This document shows, piece after piece, positions 27,174 through 35,412 of a stretch of 64,000 bases of DNA. The stretch comes from JADKCL01 sp031415375 (lineage in GTDB: Bacteria; Bacteroidota; Bacteroidia; J057; JADKCL01). Below the pieces are notes generated by a model. It did not search any database, was not told the DNA's origin, and saw only the letters and a list, made by a program, of their open reading frames with translations. The DNA lies in the NCBI GenBank assembly GCA_031415375.1, contig JANORP010000378.1, positions 52,796 through 116,795 on the forward strand. Reading direction: 5' to 3'. How positions within the stretch are numbered: position 1 is the first letter of the stretch; each line of letters opens with the position of its first letter. The translations under genes and the position numbers were made by a program.

Positions 27174-29123
27174 TCAGTCTTGTTTCACGATCCGCAAGGT
27201 CTCTTGACCGGTCGCGGAGGTCATCTTCAAGAGATATACGCCGTTTTGAAAGCGGCTCAGATCGACAGTTGCCGTCGCTGATCCCGTTTCATTTTGCAGG
27301 AGCAAGCGCTTGCCTGCGACATCATAGACCTCCAATTGGACTTGGTCAAGCACGCTGCCAAAGTCCACATGAATGCGGCCATTGGTAGGGTTAGGAAACA
27401 ACGCAATGCGTGTCGTCAGGCCATTCACCAGACCGACCACGCCTGTGCATGCAGAAGTGTCTGAGCAGTTGCCGTCGGAGACAATGACGCCGAAGCTCCC
27501 GCTGACCGACGGGGTATAGGACTGCGATGTCGCGCCTTGAATCGGCGCGCCTGTACCACAATCGATCCATTGGTAGGTCGCCGCATTGGCGCTGGCAGTA
27601 ATGGTACCGCCGTTGACGGTGGTCGAAGTATTGATGGAGGGCAGCACGTTAAGCACGGTCGTGACCACAGAGTCGCAACCGCCACCATTGGTGAGGACGT
27701 CGCTATAGGTGCCTGTGGTGGTGTATGTGTTGTTGCCGACGGTGACAGACGCGCCATCGCAGATGGTGAATGCCTGGGTACTGGAGTCATCTGCCGTCAC
27801 TGTCACGGTAAACGAGCAGGAGCTCGCATTGCCGTAGATATCGAGGGCTTGGTAGGTGACTGTGTTTACACCGACAGGGAAGCTGGCACCGCTAGTGTCG
27901 CCTGCGATCAGCGATACCAATACGCCAGCGCAAACGTCGGTAGCAGCGGTAGGCGTGTAAGTCACAACCGTGCTGCAAGTGCCTGGATCATTGCTGGCAA
28001 CGATATTGCCAGAGCAGACGATGGTCGGTGGTGTCTGGTCTTGCACTGTGACTGTAAAGGAACACGAGTCATTGCTGCCCGCACCATCGGTCGCTGCAAA
28101 GGTCATGGTAGTGGTGCCCACAGGGAAGGATGAGCCACTTGCGAGGCCCTGGATCATGGTTGTGGTCACTGGACCCACGCCGCCATAGGTGATGAGCACG
28201 CGACCATTGCCAGTCTGGAAGCCAGCCGTATTGACTTGGTTGGTGCCAATATTGATGGAGCCGCCGCCGCCGCCGCCAGTGAAGGGTTGGTTGCCACTGG
28301 TCGCGCCGCCTGAGTAGCCGCCACCGCCGCCGCCATTGCCGCCTGTGAACCAACCTGCCCCGCCGCCGCCATAGCCGCCGCCATCGACATTGTTCCCAGT
28401 GCCGCCAATGCCGCCATTGAGGTAGGATTTACCATTGTTATTTGCAAGGCCTGTGCCAGCGATACCGTTGGTCAGGAATCCGCCGCCACCGCCGCCTGAG
28501 CCGCCGCTTGCGCCACCGCCATTGCCATTCACGCCACCAGCAACGACGCCATTTCCGCTTGCCGTGCCAGAGGTGGTGATCGAAGCATCCACACCGTTGC
28601 GGTTGTTGCCACACTGCGTGATATTGTTGCTCGCACCGCCACCACCACCGGCAGCGAGCAGACATACATTGCCAGCACGCACAACGAAGGTGCCACCACC
28701 ACCGCCTGCATCGGAACCGTTGGTAAAGCCTTGCTGGCCTACCATGATGCTCAATACCTCGCCTGGTGTCACTGCAAAATCACCTTGCATGCGTGCACCA
28801 AGGCCGCCTGTAGCAGCACATGTCACTGTGACGGAGCCGCCTTGGGCGCCGCTGCCGTCAATGTAGAGAGAGGTCACGCCAGGGGGTACTGTAAACGACG
28901 CCAACGAACCTGTGTAGTTGATGGTTGTCGTCACTGGGAGGATGGTACAGGTATTGGTATCATTGGGTGCTGCATAGGTCACAATGGCTGAGCACACGCC
29001 AGTATCGGCCAACTGGACGATATTCGACGGGCAGGTGACCGACACACAATTTTGACCATAACCTTTGGCAGTCACCAAAAGCAAAACAAGAAGCACAATT
29101 GTTTGGAGTCGATTTAGAATCAT
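27174..29123 (-). CDS. T9SS protein with an HYR domain split by a glycine-rich domain
   Basis: A 649-residue secreted protein with a signal peptide ending near GYGQ. An HYR domain begins at CVSVTCPSNIV but breaks off after PVTTT (63-67). A glycine-rich domain (about 68-317), with runs such as GGGGGGY and GRVLITYGG, is inserted there, resembling the ALK-type glycine-rich family. The HYR then resumes after a second PVTTT (318-322) with GLASGSSFPVG and CSFTVTV. A second, uninterrupted HYR domain follows, then a Cys-containing region, an Ig-like stretch (ATYQWIDCG) and a type A sorting domain from LFPNPTNGRIH to IVKQD. The protein should be displayed or released by T9SS. Its ligand is unknown. 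It has its own -7 box and terminator. Confidence 0.85.
   Translation of the reverse strand: MILNRLQTIVLLVLLLVTAKGYGQNCVSVTCPSNIVQLADTGVCSAIVTYAAPNDTNTCTILPVTTTINYTGSLASFTVPPGVTSLYIDGSGAQGGSVTVTCAATGGLGARMQGDFAVTPGEVLSIMVGQQGFTNGSDAGGGGGTFVVRAGNVCLLAAGGGGGASNNITQCGNNRNGVDASITTSGTASGNGVVAGGVNGNGGGASGGSGGGGGGFLTNGIAGTGLANNNGKSYLNGGIGGTGNNVDGGGYGGGGAGWFTGGNGGGGGGYSGGATSGNQPFTGGGGGGSINIGTNQVNTAGFQTGNGRVLITYGGVGPVTTTMIQGLASGSSFPVGTTTMTFAATDGAGSNDSCSFTVTVQDQTPPTIVCSGNIVASNDPGTCSTVVTYTPTAATDVCAGVLVSLIAGDTSGASFPVGVNTVTYQALDIYGNASSCSFTVTVTADDSSTQAFTICDGASVTVGNNTYTTTGTYSDVLTNGGGCDSVVTTVLNVLPSINTSTTVNGGTITASANAATYQWIDCGTGAPIQGATSQSYTPSVSGSFGVIVSDGNCSDTSACTGVVGLVNGLTTRIALFPNPTNGRIHVDFGSVLDQVQLEVYDVAGKRLLLQNETGSATATVDLSRFQNGVYLLKMTSATGQETLRIVKQD
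28154..28172 (-). repeat. Border repeat at the C-terminal side of the inserted glycine-rich domain
   Basis: On the minus strand this reads CCAGTGACCACAACCATGA and encodes PVTTTM. It matches the copy at 28919-28937 at 17 of 19 positions, 765 bp (255 codons) away. Confidence 0.8.
28919..28937 (-). repeat. Border repeat at the N-terminal side of the inserted glycine-rich domain
   Basis: On the minus strand this reads CCAGTGACGACAACCATCA and encodes PVTTTI. Together with 28154-28172 it brackets the inserted domain. Confidence 0.8.
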
Positions 29124-29154
29124 AAGATTTTAGAGATGAATAAAGTTGGATAAG

Positions 29155-29162
29155 CAAAATTA
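29155..29162 (-). promoter_or_regulatory. Bacteroidota -7 box TAATTTTG
   Basis: An exact TAnnTTTG match on the minus strand, 31 bp before the ATG at 29123. No -33 TTG was found at the usual spacing. Confidence 0.45.
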
Positions 29163-29295
29163 AATTGACCAGACCTCATGCCTTGTCAGAGACGAAAGCT
29201 GCTCGAGAGCCTGTAAAGCCGCAATATGGCCTATTTTTGCGGATCGACGTATCCTCAGCGGCAACATTTTCCGAAAATACTTGAGACAACAATAC

Positions 29296-29332
29296 AAAAG
29301 ATGCGATCTCCGAATAGCAGATCACATCTTTT
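29296..29332 (-). terminator. Rho-independent terminator of the GIY-YIG gene
   Basis: Stem 29296-29309 with 29319-29332 (one mismatch), followed on the minus strand by TTTTGTATTG. It is 21 bp after the stop of the gene ending at 29354. Confidence 0.75.
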
Positions 29333-29353
29333 ACAAAAAGGGAGGAGGACAAT

Positions 29354-29749
29354 TTAGCTGTCTTGGCCGATCTCTTCGTTGGCACTTGCCGATTCCTTGT
29401 GCACGTGGCTGCAGCCAGGGAAAGGGCAAGCCAAGTCCAAGCCGCGTGGTGGGCGTGGGTGATGCGCGGCATTGTCGAGGGTGCTCAATCCCTTGTGCCA
29501 AAACATGCATTCCCACTGATAGGCATCGGTTGGGTCACTGCATACCATGAACTTGAAGTAGTGGTAATGCGGCTGATTGCGGGAGAGATCGTTGAGCTTA
29601 TCATAAAGACGCACATCATCACGGCCTATGTAGGCCGGTGCGCCCATATTGGTGCGGTAAAGGATGTAAATCCCGGGTGCAAATGGCACTTTGGCGGTGG
29701 CCAATCGCGCCAATGGAACCTTGACAGGACTAAGCAAATGAGGTTTCAT
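29354..29749 (-). CDS. Small stand-alone GIY-YIG-like domain protein
   Basis: From the ATG at 29749 the protein has 131 residues. The GIY-YIG signature is present: GIY at 26-28, YIGR at 40-43, Glu80 in AYQWECMFWHK and a downstream N-HHP (Asn93, 96-98). These are the positions of the tyrosines, arginine and metal-binding glutamate of GIY-YIG nucleases. The tail carries CPFPGCSHVH (108-117), a possible zinc-binding Cys/His cluster. A domain this small without a DNA-binding partner may cut DNA or may only bind nucleic acid. It is monocistronic with a terminator. The frame is open 37 codons further upstream, but that extension looks non-coding. Confidence 0.65.
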   Translation of the reverse strand: MKPHLLSPVKVPLARLATAKVPFAPGIYILYRTNMGAPAYIGRDDVRLYDKLNDLSRNQPHYHYFKFMVCSDPTDAYQWECMFWHKGLSTLDNAAHHPRPPRGLDLACPFPGCSHVHKESASANEEIGQDS

Positions 29750-30230
29750 AGAACATTGTGTTGGAGTAAATAGAAAAATGATCCGGAAAATAAGTGTACA
29801 AAACGCTGTCGTTTCGAGCTTGTGTGTGGGCCTGCACTTAGGGGCGAAGCAAACCAACACCAGCTTTGGAAAGTCAAGTTAGGAAAATATCCGAGATTCG
29901 CAACAAATTTAATTTATAGTGATTCCGTGTAAATCAACGATTTGTATCAAATATTTAGGAAGATAAATGAATATCTGTCAATAGAGGTTGCGGCCATGTC
30001 TATACAGCTACCTAGCCAAAACCTCATTTTTCAAACTCAGGCACGATACAACGCCTTCTCGGCAAGTTCGGGGTCACCAGCCTGTATTCTGCTCAATATT
30101 AGTATGCAATAACAGCAGGTCCTGCGCAAAAATTGTTTAAGCGACGCAAGGGAGAAATCCGCCTTGGTGGTCATGGCTGCATGCGATCGACAAACCGCCA
30201 TAGTGTACAAGGTGAGGTCGCTGTAGTGGT
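29750..30230. other. Intergenic region without a recognised gene
   Basis: About 480 bp. The part next to the GIY-YIG gene is AT-rich and likely holds its promoter. A 65-codon minus-strand frame at 30037-30234 overlaps the SWIM gene end and looks non-coding. No terminator was found for the SWIM gene. Confidence 0.4.
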
Positions 30231-31997
30231 TCAATACCCTTCATACATGTACCGCATCACTTGTTGGATGCCGCGGCTCACCTCTACCAGCACTGCATTC
30301 TTGGGGTATTGCTGCGCCAGGGCTGCAATCGATGCCTGCGTGGCCCCTTTGCCTTTGAGCCGCACCATTTCCCTGATCAGGTTGGTGAGTAGGTTGCTCG
30401 ACACCGAGGCCTTTTTTGAAAATGCCAGCGCTGTCGATTGTGTGAGTACCGACCAATACAACTCTGGAAAGCGCTTGCGCAAAACATCTGACCAAGACGT
30501 AATGCTACTCAAGGCCATGCTCGACAGGTATCTTTCCAAGCCATCTATATCCTGATCTAGCTGGAATAAGCCTACGATTTTCTCTTGTTCAAGGTCCTTA
30601 CGCGCATCCATGTCCTGAATGAGCCTGCCACGCTCTGCGACCCAGCGTTCACGCCCAGCAATGTCTGCGATATGCTTGAGTGCGACACGATCGGTCTTGT
30701 AACCCAATCGGTAGATGCGCAATGCCAGCTCGACTCGGCCATCGATATCCCCAGCCTCGGCCAAGAGTTCATCGACCAAATTGGCCCAATGTCCCAGCCT
30801 GGACGGATGGTTTTGATTCAAACTGAGTCCCTTCTGAGCGACCTTGATCGCTTTGGTCAGCTGCCCTTGCTTGCGGGCCTCATCGATTTCGAGCGCGAGG
30901 AAATATCGGGCGTTGGCATGTTTTTTGGCGAATTCTTGTGCCGATGCATCACCGAGCACGCGGCGCACCATTTCTAAGTGGGCCTGCGTCACCAACGGAA
31001 AGTCGTCGTGGTAATGGGTAAATAGCTTCTCAACGGTCTCGAACTCGCCCCCTTTTGTACACACGCGCGACAGCAATCGCAAGTAGGCACTGTTACGGTA
31101 TCCGCCCTGTTGCATAGCAAGCGCCCTTAGAAAGACATCGATGCGCTCTGCCTCTGGCAAAGCCTCCGTCCCGATGCGATCGATCGTATCGATGCTCACT
31201 TTGAGGATGCGCTTTGTATCGGCATCGATCGCGTGGGGCGAGTCGGTGACATCGACCATGGCCTGGATCACGCTCTTGGCGGCAGCGAATGCAAGTTCGT
31301 AGGACTGTGCATCGATCAAGCGCCCACTTTCCATGGCCCACTCGTCGAGCCGCTTGATGAGCACAGCCATAGAGCCCTTGTTCACGCGGCCACTCTTGCC
31401 GACAGCAGCCTTGATCGTTTCGGCGATGCGTTTTTCCAAATCGGCCGGGGTCGCAGCTGGCAGTAAGTCTGAAAAATGCGCTTTAAGGCGCACCTCGATA
31501 TTCTTGTCGAGCTTGCACTCCTGCAAGAGGAAGGCCACGAGTTCCTCGTGCGGCACGCGGGCGATGATGTCAGCGGCGGTCTTGGGTGGCTTGGGTGGCT
31601 TGATAGCCTTGATTTTGGGAGCCTTTTTCAAAGGCGCATCGTCCAATTGGGGTCGGCCAACACCTTTGCCTGGGACTTTTTCCTTGGCCACCTTGCCCGA
31701 TTTGGTCGTGATGCCTTCTTTGAACTGGCCAGCCTCCATCGCAAATACAACGGCGATGGCGTGTCTGCACAGGCTATCGCCCGCTTGTCCACAAGCGCAT
31801 TGCGTCCCTACAACTACATCGTTGGTGATTTGCAACTCTGGATGCCATGTGCCGTCAGCATCTTGCACGACGGCTTCCAAGCGGCCCTTGCCCAGGTTTC
31901 GTATCGCCTCTACTTGGCCGCGCTCGTAAAGACCGAGTCCACGCTCCAGTGGCTCCGGCCGCACGTGTTGTTCAAATTCGCTCAAGGGTATGCGCAT
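30231..31997 (-). CDS. SWIM zinc finger protein
   Basis: A 588-residue protein. The N-terminal region contains a SWIM zinc finger, CxCxnCxH, with Cys67, Cys69, Cys77 and His79 in TQCACGQAGDSLCRHAIAVV. A basic Lys/Pro-rich linker (about residues 95-140, with KAIKPPKPPKTAADI) follows, then a long helical repeat-like region to the C-terminus. SWIM domains bind DNA or proteins and often occur with SNF2 helicases, but no helicase is adjacent here. Function is therefore open; DNA-related or regulatory binding is the general expectation. It lies downstream of the SprB-repeat gene's terminator, transcribed away from it. Confidence 0.75.
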   Translation of the reverse strand: MRIPLSEFEQHVRPEPLERGLGLYERGQVEAIRNLGKGRLEAVVQDADGTWHPELQITNDVVVGTQCACGQAGDSLCRHAIAVVFAMEAGQFKEGITTKSGKVAKEKVPGKGVGRPQLDDAPLKKAPKIKAIKPPKPPKTAADIIARVPHEELVAFLLQECKLDKNIEVRLKAHFSDLLPAATPADLEKRIAETIKAAVGKSGRVNKGSMAVLIKRLDEWAMESGRLIDAQSYELAFAAAKSVIQAMVDVTDSPHAIDADTKRILKVSIDTIDRIGTEALPEAERIDVFLRALAMQQGGYRNSAYLRLLSRVCTKGGEFETVEKLFTHYHDDFPLVTQAHLEMVRRVLGDASAQEFAKKHANARYFLALEIDEARKQGQLTKAIKVAQKGLSLNQNHPSRLGHWANLVDELLAEAGDIDGRVELALRIYRLGYKTDRVALKHIADIAGRERWVAERGRLIQDMDARKDLEQEKIVGLFQLDQDIDGLERYLSSMALSSITSWSDVLRKRFPELYWSVLTQSTALAFSKKASVSSNLLTNLIREMVRLKGKGATQASIAALAQQYPKNAVLVEVSRGIQQVMRYMYEGY

Positions 31998-32071
31998 GGC
32001 GGAAATTTCGGGAAATGTCTCCGTTTTGAGGTACCCTACTTTTCAACAGTCGATCGGGGAAGCATGCAATG

Positions 32072-32118
32072 AATGAGAGCGCCGCCTATCGGGAATCCCG
32101 ATGGGCGGCGCTCTCATT
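32072..32118 (-). terminator. Rho-independent terminator of the SprB-repeat protein gene
   Basis: A perfect 15-bp stem (32072-32086 with 32104-32118) with an inner TATCGGGAATCCCGATG that can extend it. It is 13 bp after the stop of the gene ending at 32131. The T-tract on the minus strand is weak, so the strand call is by position. Confidence 0.7.
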
Positions 32119-32130
32119 TATTGGCTGCGC

Positions 32131-34122
32131 TTATTGCCGCACCAATTTCAAAGTCTTGCGCTGGCCAGCCATCCGCACTTCGAGGAAATAGACACCAGCA
32201 GTCAAGACAGGATCCACAAGCACTTGCCCCTCGGTCACATCATTTTGCTCCCAGAGCAAGCGACCTTGGAGGTCCGTAAGCGCCAGTTGCGCGGATACAT
32301 TCCCCATGCCCGACAAGCGGATGATGAAGCTCGTGGAGAATGGATTGGGCGCGACACTGACACCTACAGGAAATGCCTCCCCGACAGCGATCACCAAATC
32401 GATGGTGAAAGTCTGTACATCGATGCAGCTGTTGTCGTCGGTGATGGTAACCGTATAGGTGCCCGCAGCCAAGCCGTTGATGTCTTGGGTCGTGGCTCCA
32501 TTGCTCCATAGATAGCTCAGGCTGCCTGTGCCGCCCGAGGCTGTAAGGTCGATGCTCCCATTGTTGCTTCCAGTGTCATCTGTCGATGTGCCACTGGCCA
32601 CGATGGCGGCTGGCTCATTGAGGGTTACAGAGTCAGATGCCACACAACCGTTTTGGTCGGTGACGATGACGGCGTAGGTCCCCGAGGCAATCCCAGTAAG
32701 GTCCTCCAAAGAACTGCCATTGCTCCACGCGTAGGTATATACAGGCGTGCCACCGGTGGGTGTGAGGTCTATGCTACCCGAGCTATCGCCCGCGCAAGCG
32801 GGTGCGTAGGACTGGATCGAAGGGATCAAGGGTGCTGGGTCGGCGACCAGAACGCTGTCAACATGGCTGCAGCCAGTGCCATCGGTGACCGTGACACCAT
32901 AGGTGCCTGCTGGCAAAAGGCTGATCGTCGCGACGACATCGCCAGTGGACCATAGATAGGTGTAGTTGCCGGTGCCACCAGCAGGTGTCAGAAGGATAGC
33001 GCCATTGCTATCACCGGTACAAGAGGGCAGCAATACGCTGTCGGCAATAGAGATGGCTGTTGGCTCCAGCACCGATGTGCTACTTACCGTCGTGCAGTTA
33101 TTGGCGTCTGATACGGTTACCGAATAGCTGCCAGCAGTGAGGCCGGTGATGTTTTGGGCCGTGCTGCCAGTGGACCAAATGCATGTATAACCTGCAATTC
33201 CACCAGCGATGTTGTTGGTGACACCGCCGTCGGCAAAACCATTGCAGCTTGCGTCGGTGGGCAGCAGAATAGAGGTGAGCAGCGTCGGCTCAGTGACGAC
33301 GATCGAGGTCGCGGTGGAACAAGGTGTCTGATCTGTAACAGTGACGACATAGGTGCCTGCCGTCAAGGCTGTGACATCTTGGGTGGTAGCGCCATTGCTC
33401 CAGAGATATGAATAGCCGGGATTGCCACCCGTTGCACTCAGGTCGATGGCACCATTGTTGCCGCCATTGCAGCTAGGATTGGTCACCACCGTGCTCGTCG
33501 CAGGCCCCGTGCCTGTGCCGATGGTAATGTTGTCCCATACCCCCACCGAGGAATTGAAATTGTAGAGGCTCACACGGCTGACGTTGTTGACGGTAGAGGA
33601 CCTAAATGGAAATGCTGTCGAGACCAATACCCCGTTGATCCAGATGTCAAATGTATGCGCGGTAAAATTGACGTTGCGCATCTCGATATGGTACCATGCG
33701 TTGGGAGGGCAAGTATAAATATATGTGCTAGACGAGACAAACCGGATATTGGTGCCGCCTTGCCAGTAACAAAACATGATGCAGTTGTTGGCGGTGAGGC
33801 TAGCGTCGCCGGCCACCATGTAATTGGAGGCACCTGTCCCTGTCGGATAGACGTCCCAGCTCATAAAACTCGGCGTAGAGGCGGCAAATGTGGTATTGAA
33901 TCCCGTGAGGTGGCTACTCGTGCCTCCCGTTCCTTCCAGGCGATAGAGGCCAGAATAGGGGTTGGTGGTCGTGACAGCGCCCGAGGTGAGACCCGCGCCG
34001 ATGGTCCAGGTGGGCGAATAGGATCCCGACTCAAAACCGTCGTACAATGCCGCCCCGCATTGGGCGTCGGCATGAAAGGCAAGCAAGCAGAGTACACAAA
34101 AGGTGAGTAGTAGTTTTCTCAT
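32131..34122 (-). CDS. SprB-repeat T9SS protein with an N-terminal lectin/LamG-like domain
   Basis: From the ATG at 34122 the protein has 663 residues with signal peptide LLLTFCVLCLLAFHADAQ. The N-terminal 200 residues are a beta-rich domain of the jelly-roll type (YDGFESGSYSPTWTIG, then AWYHIEMRNVNFTAHTFDIW). Five SprB-type repeats follow, each with a Cys-containing start, a central YLWSNGATTQD-like core and AGTYVVTVTD. The fifth lacks the first Cys. The type A sorting domain runs from VAPNPFSTSF to LKLVRQ. SprB repeats occur in gliding adhesins and other surface proteins, so attachment or sugar binding is plausible. The gene has a strong terminator. Confidence 0.85.
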   Translation of the reverse strand: MRKLLLTFCVLCLLAFHADAQCGAALYDGFESGSYSPTWTIGAGLTSGAVTTTNPYSGLYRLEGTGGTSSHLTGFNTTFAASTPSFMSWDVYPTGTGASNYMVAGDASLTANNCIMFCYWQGGTNIRFVSSSTYIYTCPPNAWYHIEMRNVNFTAHTFDIWINGVLVSTAFPFRSSTVNNVSRVSLYNFNSSVGVWDNITIGTGTGPATSTVVTNPSCNGGNNGAIDLSATGGNPGYSYLWSNGATTQDVTALTAGTYVVTVTDQTPCSTATSIVVTEPTLLTSILLPTDASCNGFADGGVTNNIAGGIAGYTCIWSTGSTAQNITGLTAGSYSVTVSDANNCTTVSSTSVLEPTAISIADSVLLPSCTGDSNGAILLTPAGGTGNYTYLWSTGDVVATISLLPAGTYGVTVTDGTGCSHVDSVLVADPAPLIPSIQSYAPACAGDSSGSIDLTPTGGTPVYTYAWSNGSSLEDLTGIASGTYAVIVTDQNGCVASDSVTLNEPAAIVASGTSTDDTGSNNGSIDLTASGGTGSLSYLWSNGATTQDINGLAAGTYTVTITDDNSCIDVQTFTIDLVIAVGEAFPVGVSVAPNPFSTSFIIRLSGMGNVSAQLALTDLQGRLLWEQNDVTEGQVLVDPVLTAGVYFLEVRMAGQRKTLKLVRQ

Positions 34123-34220
34123 AAGTTGATGAAGAGATGAATTGCGAATAGACAAATCGATTGATCTGTAAGCCAAGATAGGAAAAAAAATTCGGTTTGC
34201 AGCAGCGAAAGGTTGGTTTT

Positions 34221-34394
34221 TCAGAGGCCCAAGTCCTCCAAGACGACCTTGCAGATGCGCGCGTGCCGCTCGGGGAGGTAGGCTACGGTCATTTGGAAGC
34301 CAGGAGCAGTCATCTCTTGGGCGATGGAGAGACGGGTCTTTTTGTAAATTTCTTGCTTTTTAGAGAAGTCGTGGTTTTTGGCGGCTGAGTTCAT
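34221..34394 (-). CDS. Small hypothetical protein (57 residues)
   Basis: An ATG at 34394 opens 57 codons with natural-looking composition: a basic N-terminus (KNHDFSKKQEIYKKTRLS) and an end ARICKVVLEDLGL. It shares strand with the SprB-repeat gene and ends 98 bp before its start. No motif or family is recognised. It could be a real small gene or a relic; codon usage looks plausible but length gives little power. Confidence 0.35.
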   Translation of the reverse strand: MNSAAKNHDFSKKQEIYKKTRLSIAQEMTAPGFQMTVAYLPERHARICKVVLEDLGL

Positions 34395-34417
34395 GGAAGG
34401 TGGACGACAAGATATAC

Positions 34418-34620
34418 ATTATGCAGATAATCAGGAGATTGTAAAATTTGCAAAACAATCGTTGCAAGGGGATCGTGTTGCCGCTGGATTGGAGGTGTCC
34501 TACGCTCTAGATCCCTTCCCGCAAATTGTGCGGGACGCTTCGTTCGGGATGATTTAGGAGCTTGGTCATTCGATCAGAAGGTCCTGATTGTCGAGATGGT
34601 CACTACCAATGACAAGTGAT
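34418..34620. repeat. Degenerate non-coding duplication, copy A
   Basis: This copy shares with the following segment an ordered set of near matches: ATGCAGATAATCAG, GGGATCGTGTTGC, GCTCTAGATCCC and GTCATTCGATCA. It has no coding frame. Confidence 0.6.
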
Positions 34621-34803
34621 GTATTATCCAGATAATCAGCAAGTTGAAAAAATGAATAAATTCGTTGTGAAGGGATCGTGTTGCTGCTGGGCAGGGAGTG
34701 TATCTGTGCTCAAGATCCCTCGGCTACGCTCTGGATGACCAAGTGGGTTTGTCATTCGATCAAAAGGCAAATCCCATTTGTGTCCACTCGGGGTGACAAA
34801 GGG
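34621..34803. repeat. Degenerate non-coding duplication, copy B
   Basis: Parallel to copy A (ATCCAGATAATCAG, GGGATCGTGTTGC, CAAGATCCC, GTCATTCGATCA). It also carries GATCCCTCGGCTACGCTC, a sequence type found in dispersed repeats of many genomes, read in one frame as HPERSRG. Confidence 0.6.
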
Positions 34804-34865
34804 GTTACTGTTTGAGAAACGAATAGTCATAATGGAACATCGCAAAGCATCGCTAGCACCTTCAT

Positions 34866-35021
34866 CTACTCCCGCTTCCCCACCACCTCAAAAGCCTTCT
34901 GCAGCCTTTCCCCCTCGTCATCGACGAGTGTGATCGTGTGCATCCCTACTGAGGGGTTGAGCGCCATTTGGTGAAAGGTCTCGGTCGTGCCGATGAAGGC
35001 GCGGTCGAGGTGCCAGTGGAT
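34866..35021 (-). pseudogene. Duplicated 3' end of pbpC (relic)
   Basis: The last 51 codons of pbpC appear again here, from IHWHLDRAFIG to EVVGKRE, with TAG instead of TGA. Comparing 34868-35021 with 37271-37424, I count about 10 differences in 154 bp and no gap. There is no upstream pbpC sequence, so this is not a functional gene. Confidence 0.9.
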
Positions 35022-35081
35022 GGGTGCGGCTGTGTGGAGAAGAATAGATGATTCGATGGAGCTGATCTTCTCCCAATTGCT

Positions 35082-35089
35082 TATCTTTG
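35082..35089 (+). promoter_or_regulatory. Bacteroidota -7 box TATCTTTG before the methyltransferase fragment
   Basis: An exact TAnnTTTG match 17 bp before the ATG at 35107. The promoter appears intact although the gene is truncated. Confidence 0.5.
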
Positions 35090-35106
35090 TAGAAATTGCG
35101 ATTAGA

Positions 35107-35394
35107 ATGACTGAATTGCCAAATACTTTTGCTGAATTCTTTGCTGGGATAGGTTTGGTAAGGATGGGTCTTGAAAGGAACGGCTGGAAAATCCAATTTG
35201 CCAACGATATCGATCCTTCCAAACGTCGACAATACGAATTTCACTACAAAGATTCGCATTCCCACTTCCATTTGGGTGATATTCACGAATTGAATGCAGA
35301 TTCAATACCCCCTGTAACTCTAGCTACGGCCTCGTTTCCGTGTACTGACCTTTCGTTGGCTGGAAAACGAGTTGGCTTAGGTGGTTCGAAGTGA
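35107..35394 (+). pseudogene. Truncated DNA (cytosine-5) methyltransferase
   Basis: Only 95 codons remain. Motif I is clear (FAEFFAGIGLVRMGLERNGW, binding S-adenosylmethionine), as is motif IV with the catalytic Cys (ASFPCTDLSLAGKR). Reading stops right after GLGGSK. Motifs VI, VIII and X and the target-recognition domain are absent; in the remaining 18 bp before the next gene there is no room for them. A one-base shift would read SEFYDF, but that frame also stops soon. The protein cannot be an active methyltransferase. It is the M component of a decayed R-M cassette. Confidence 0.85.
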
Positions 35395-35412
35395 ATTTTA
35401 TGATTTCCAAGT

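Noticed and set aside
30037..30234. A 65-codon minus-strand frame downstream of the SWIM gene
   Set aside because: Unusual composition, no motif, and its start overlaps the SWIM gene's stop.
34636..34845. A 69-codon minus-strand frame containing HPERSRG
   Set aside because: This peptide type is a known false translation of a dispersed non-coding repeat.
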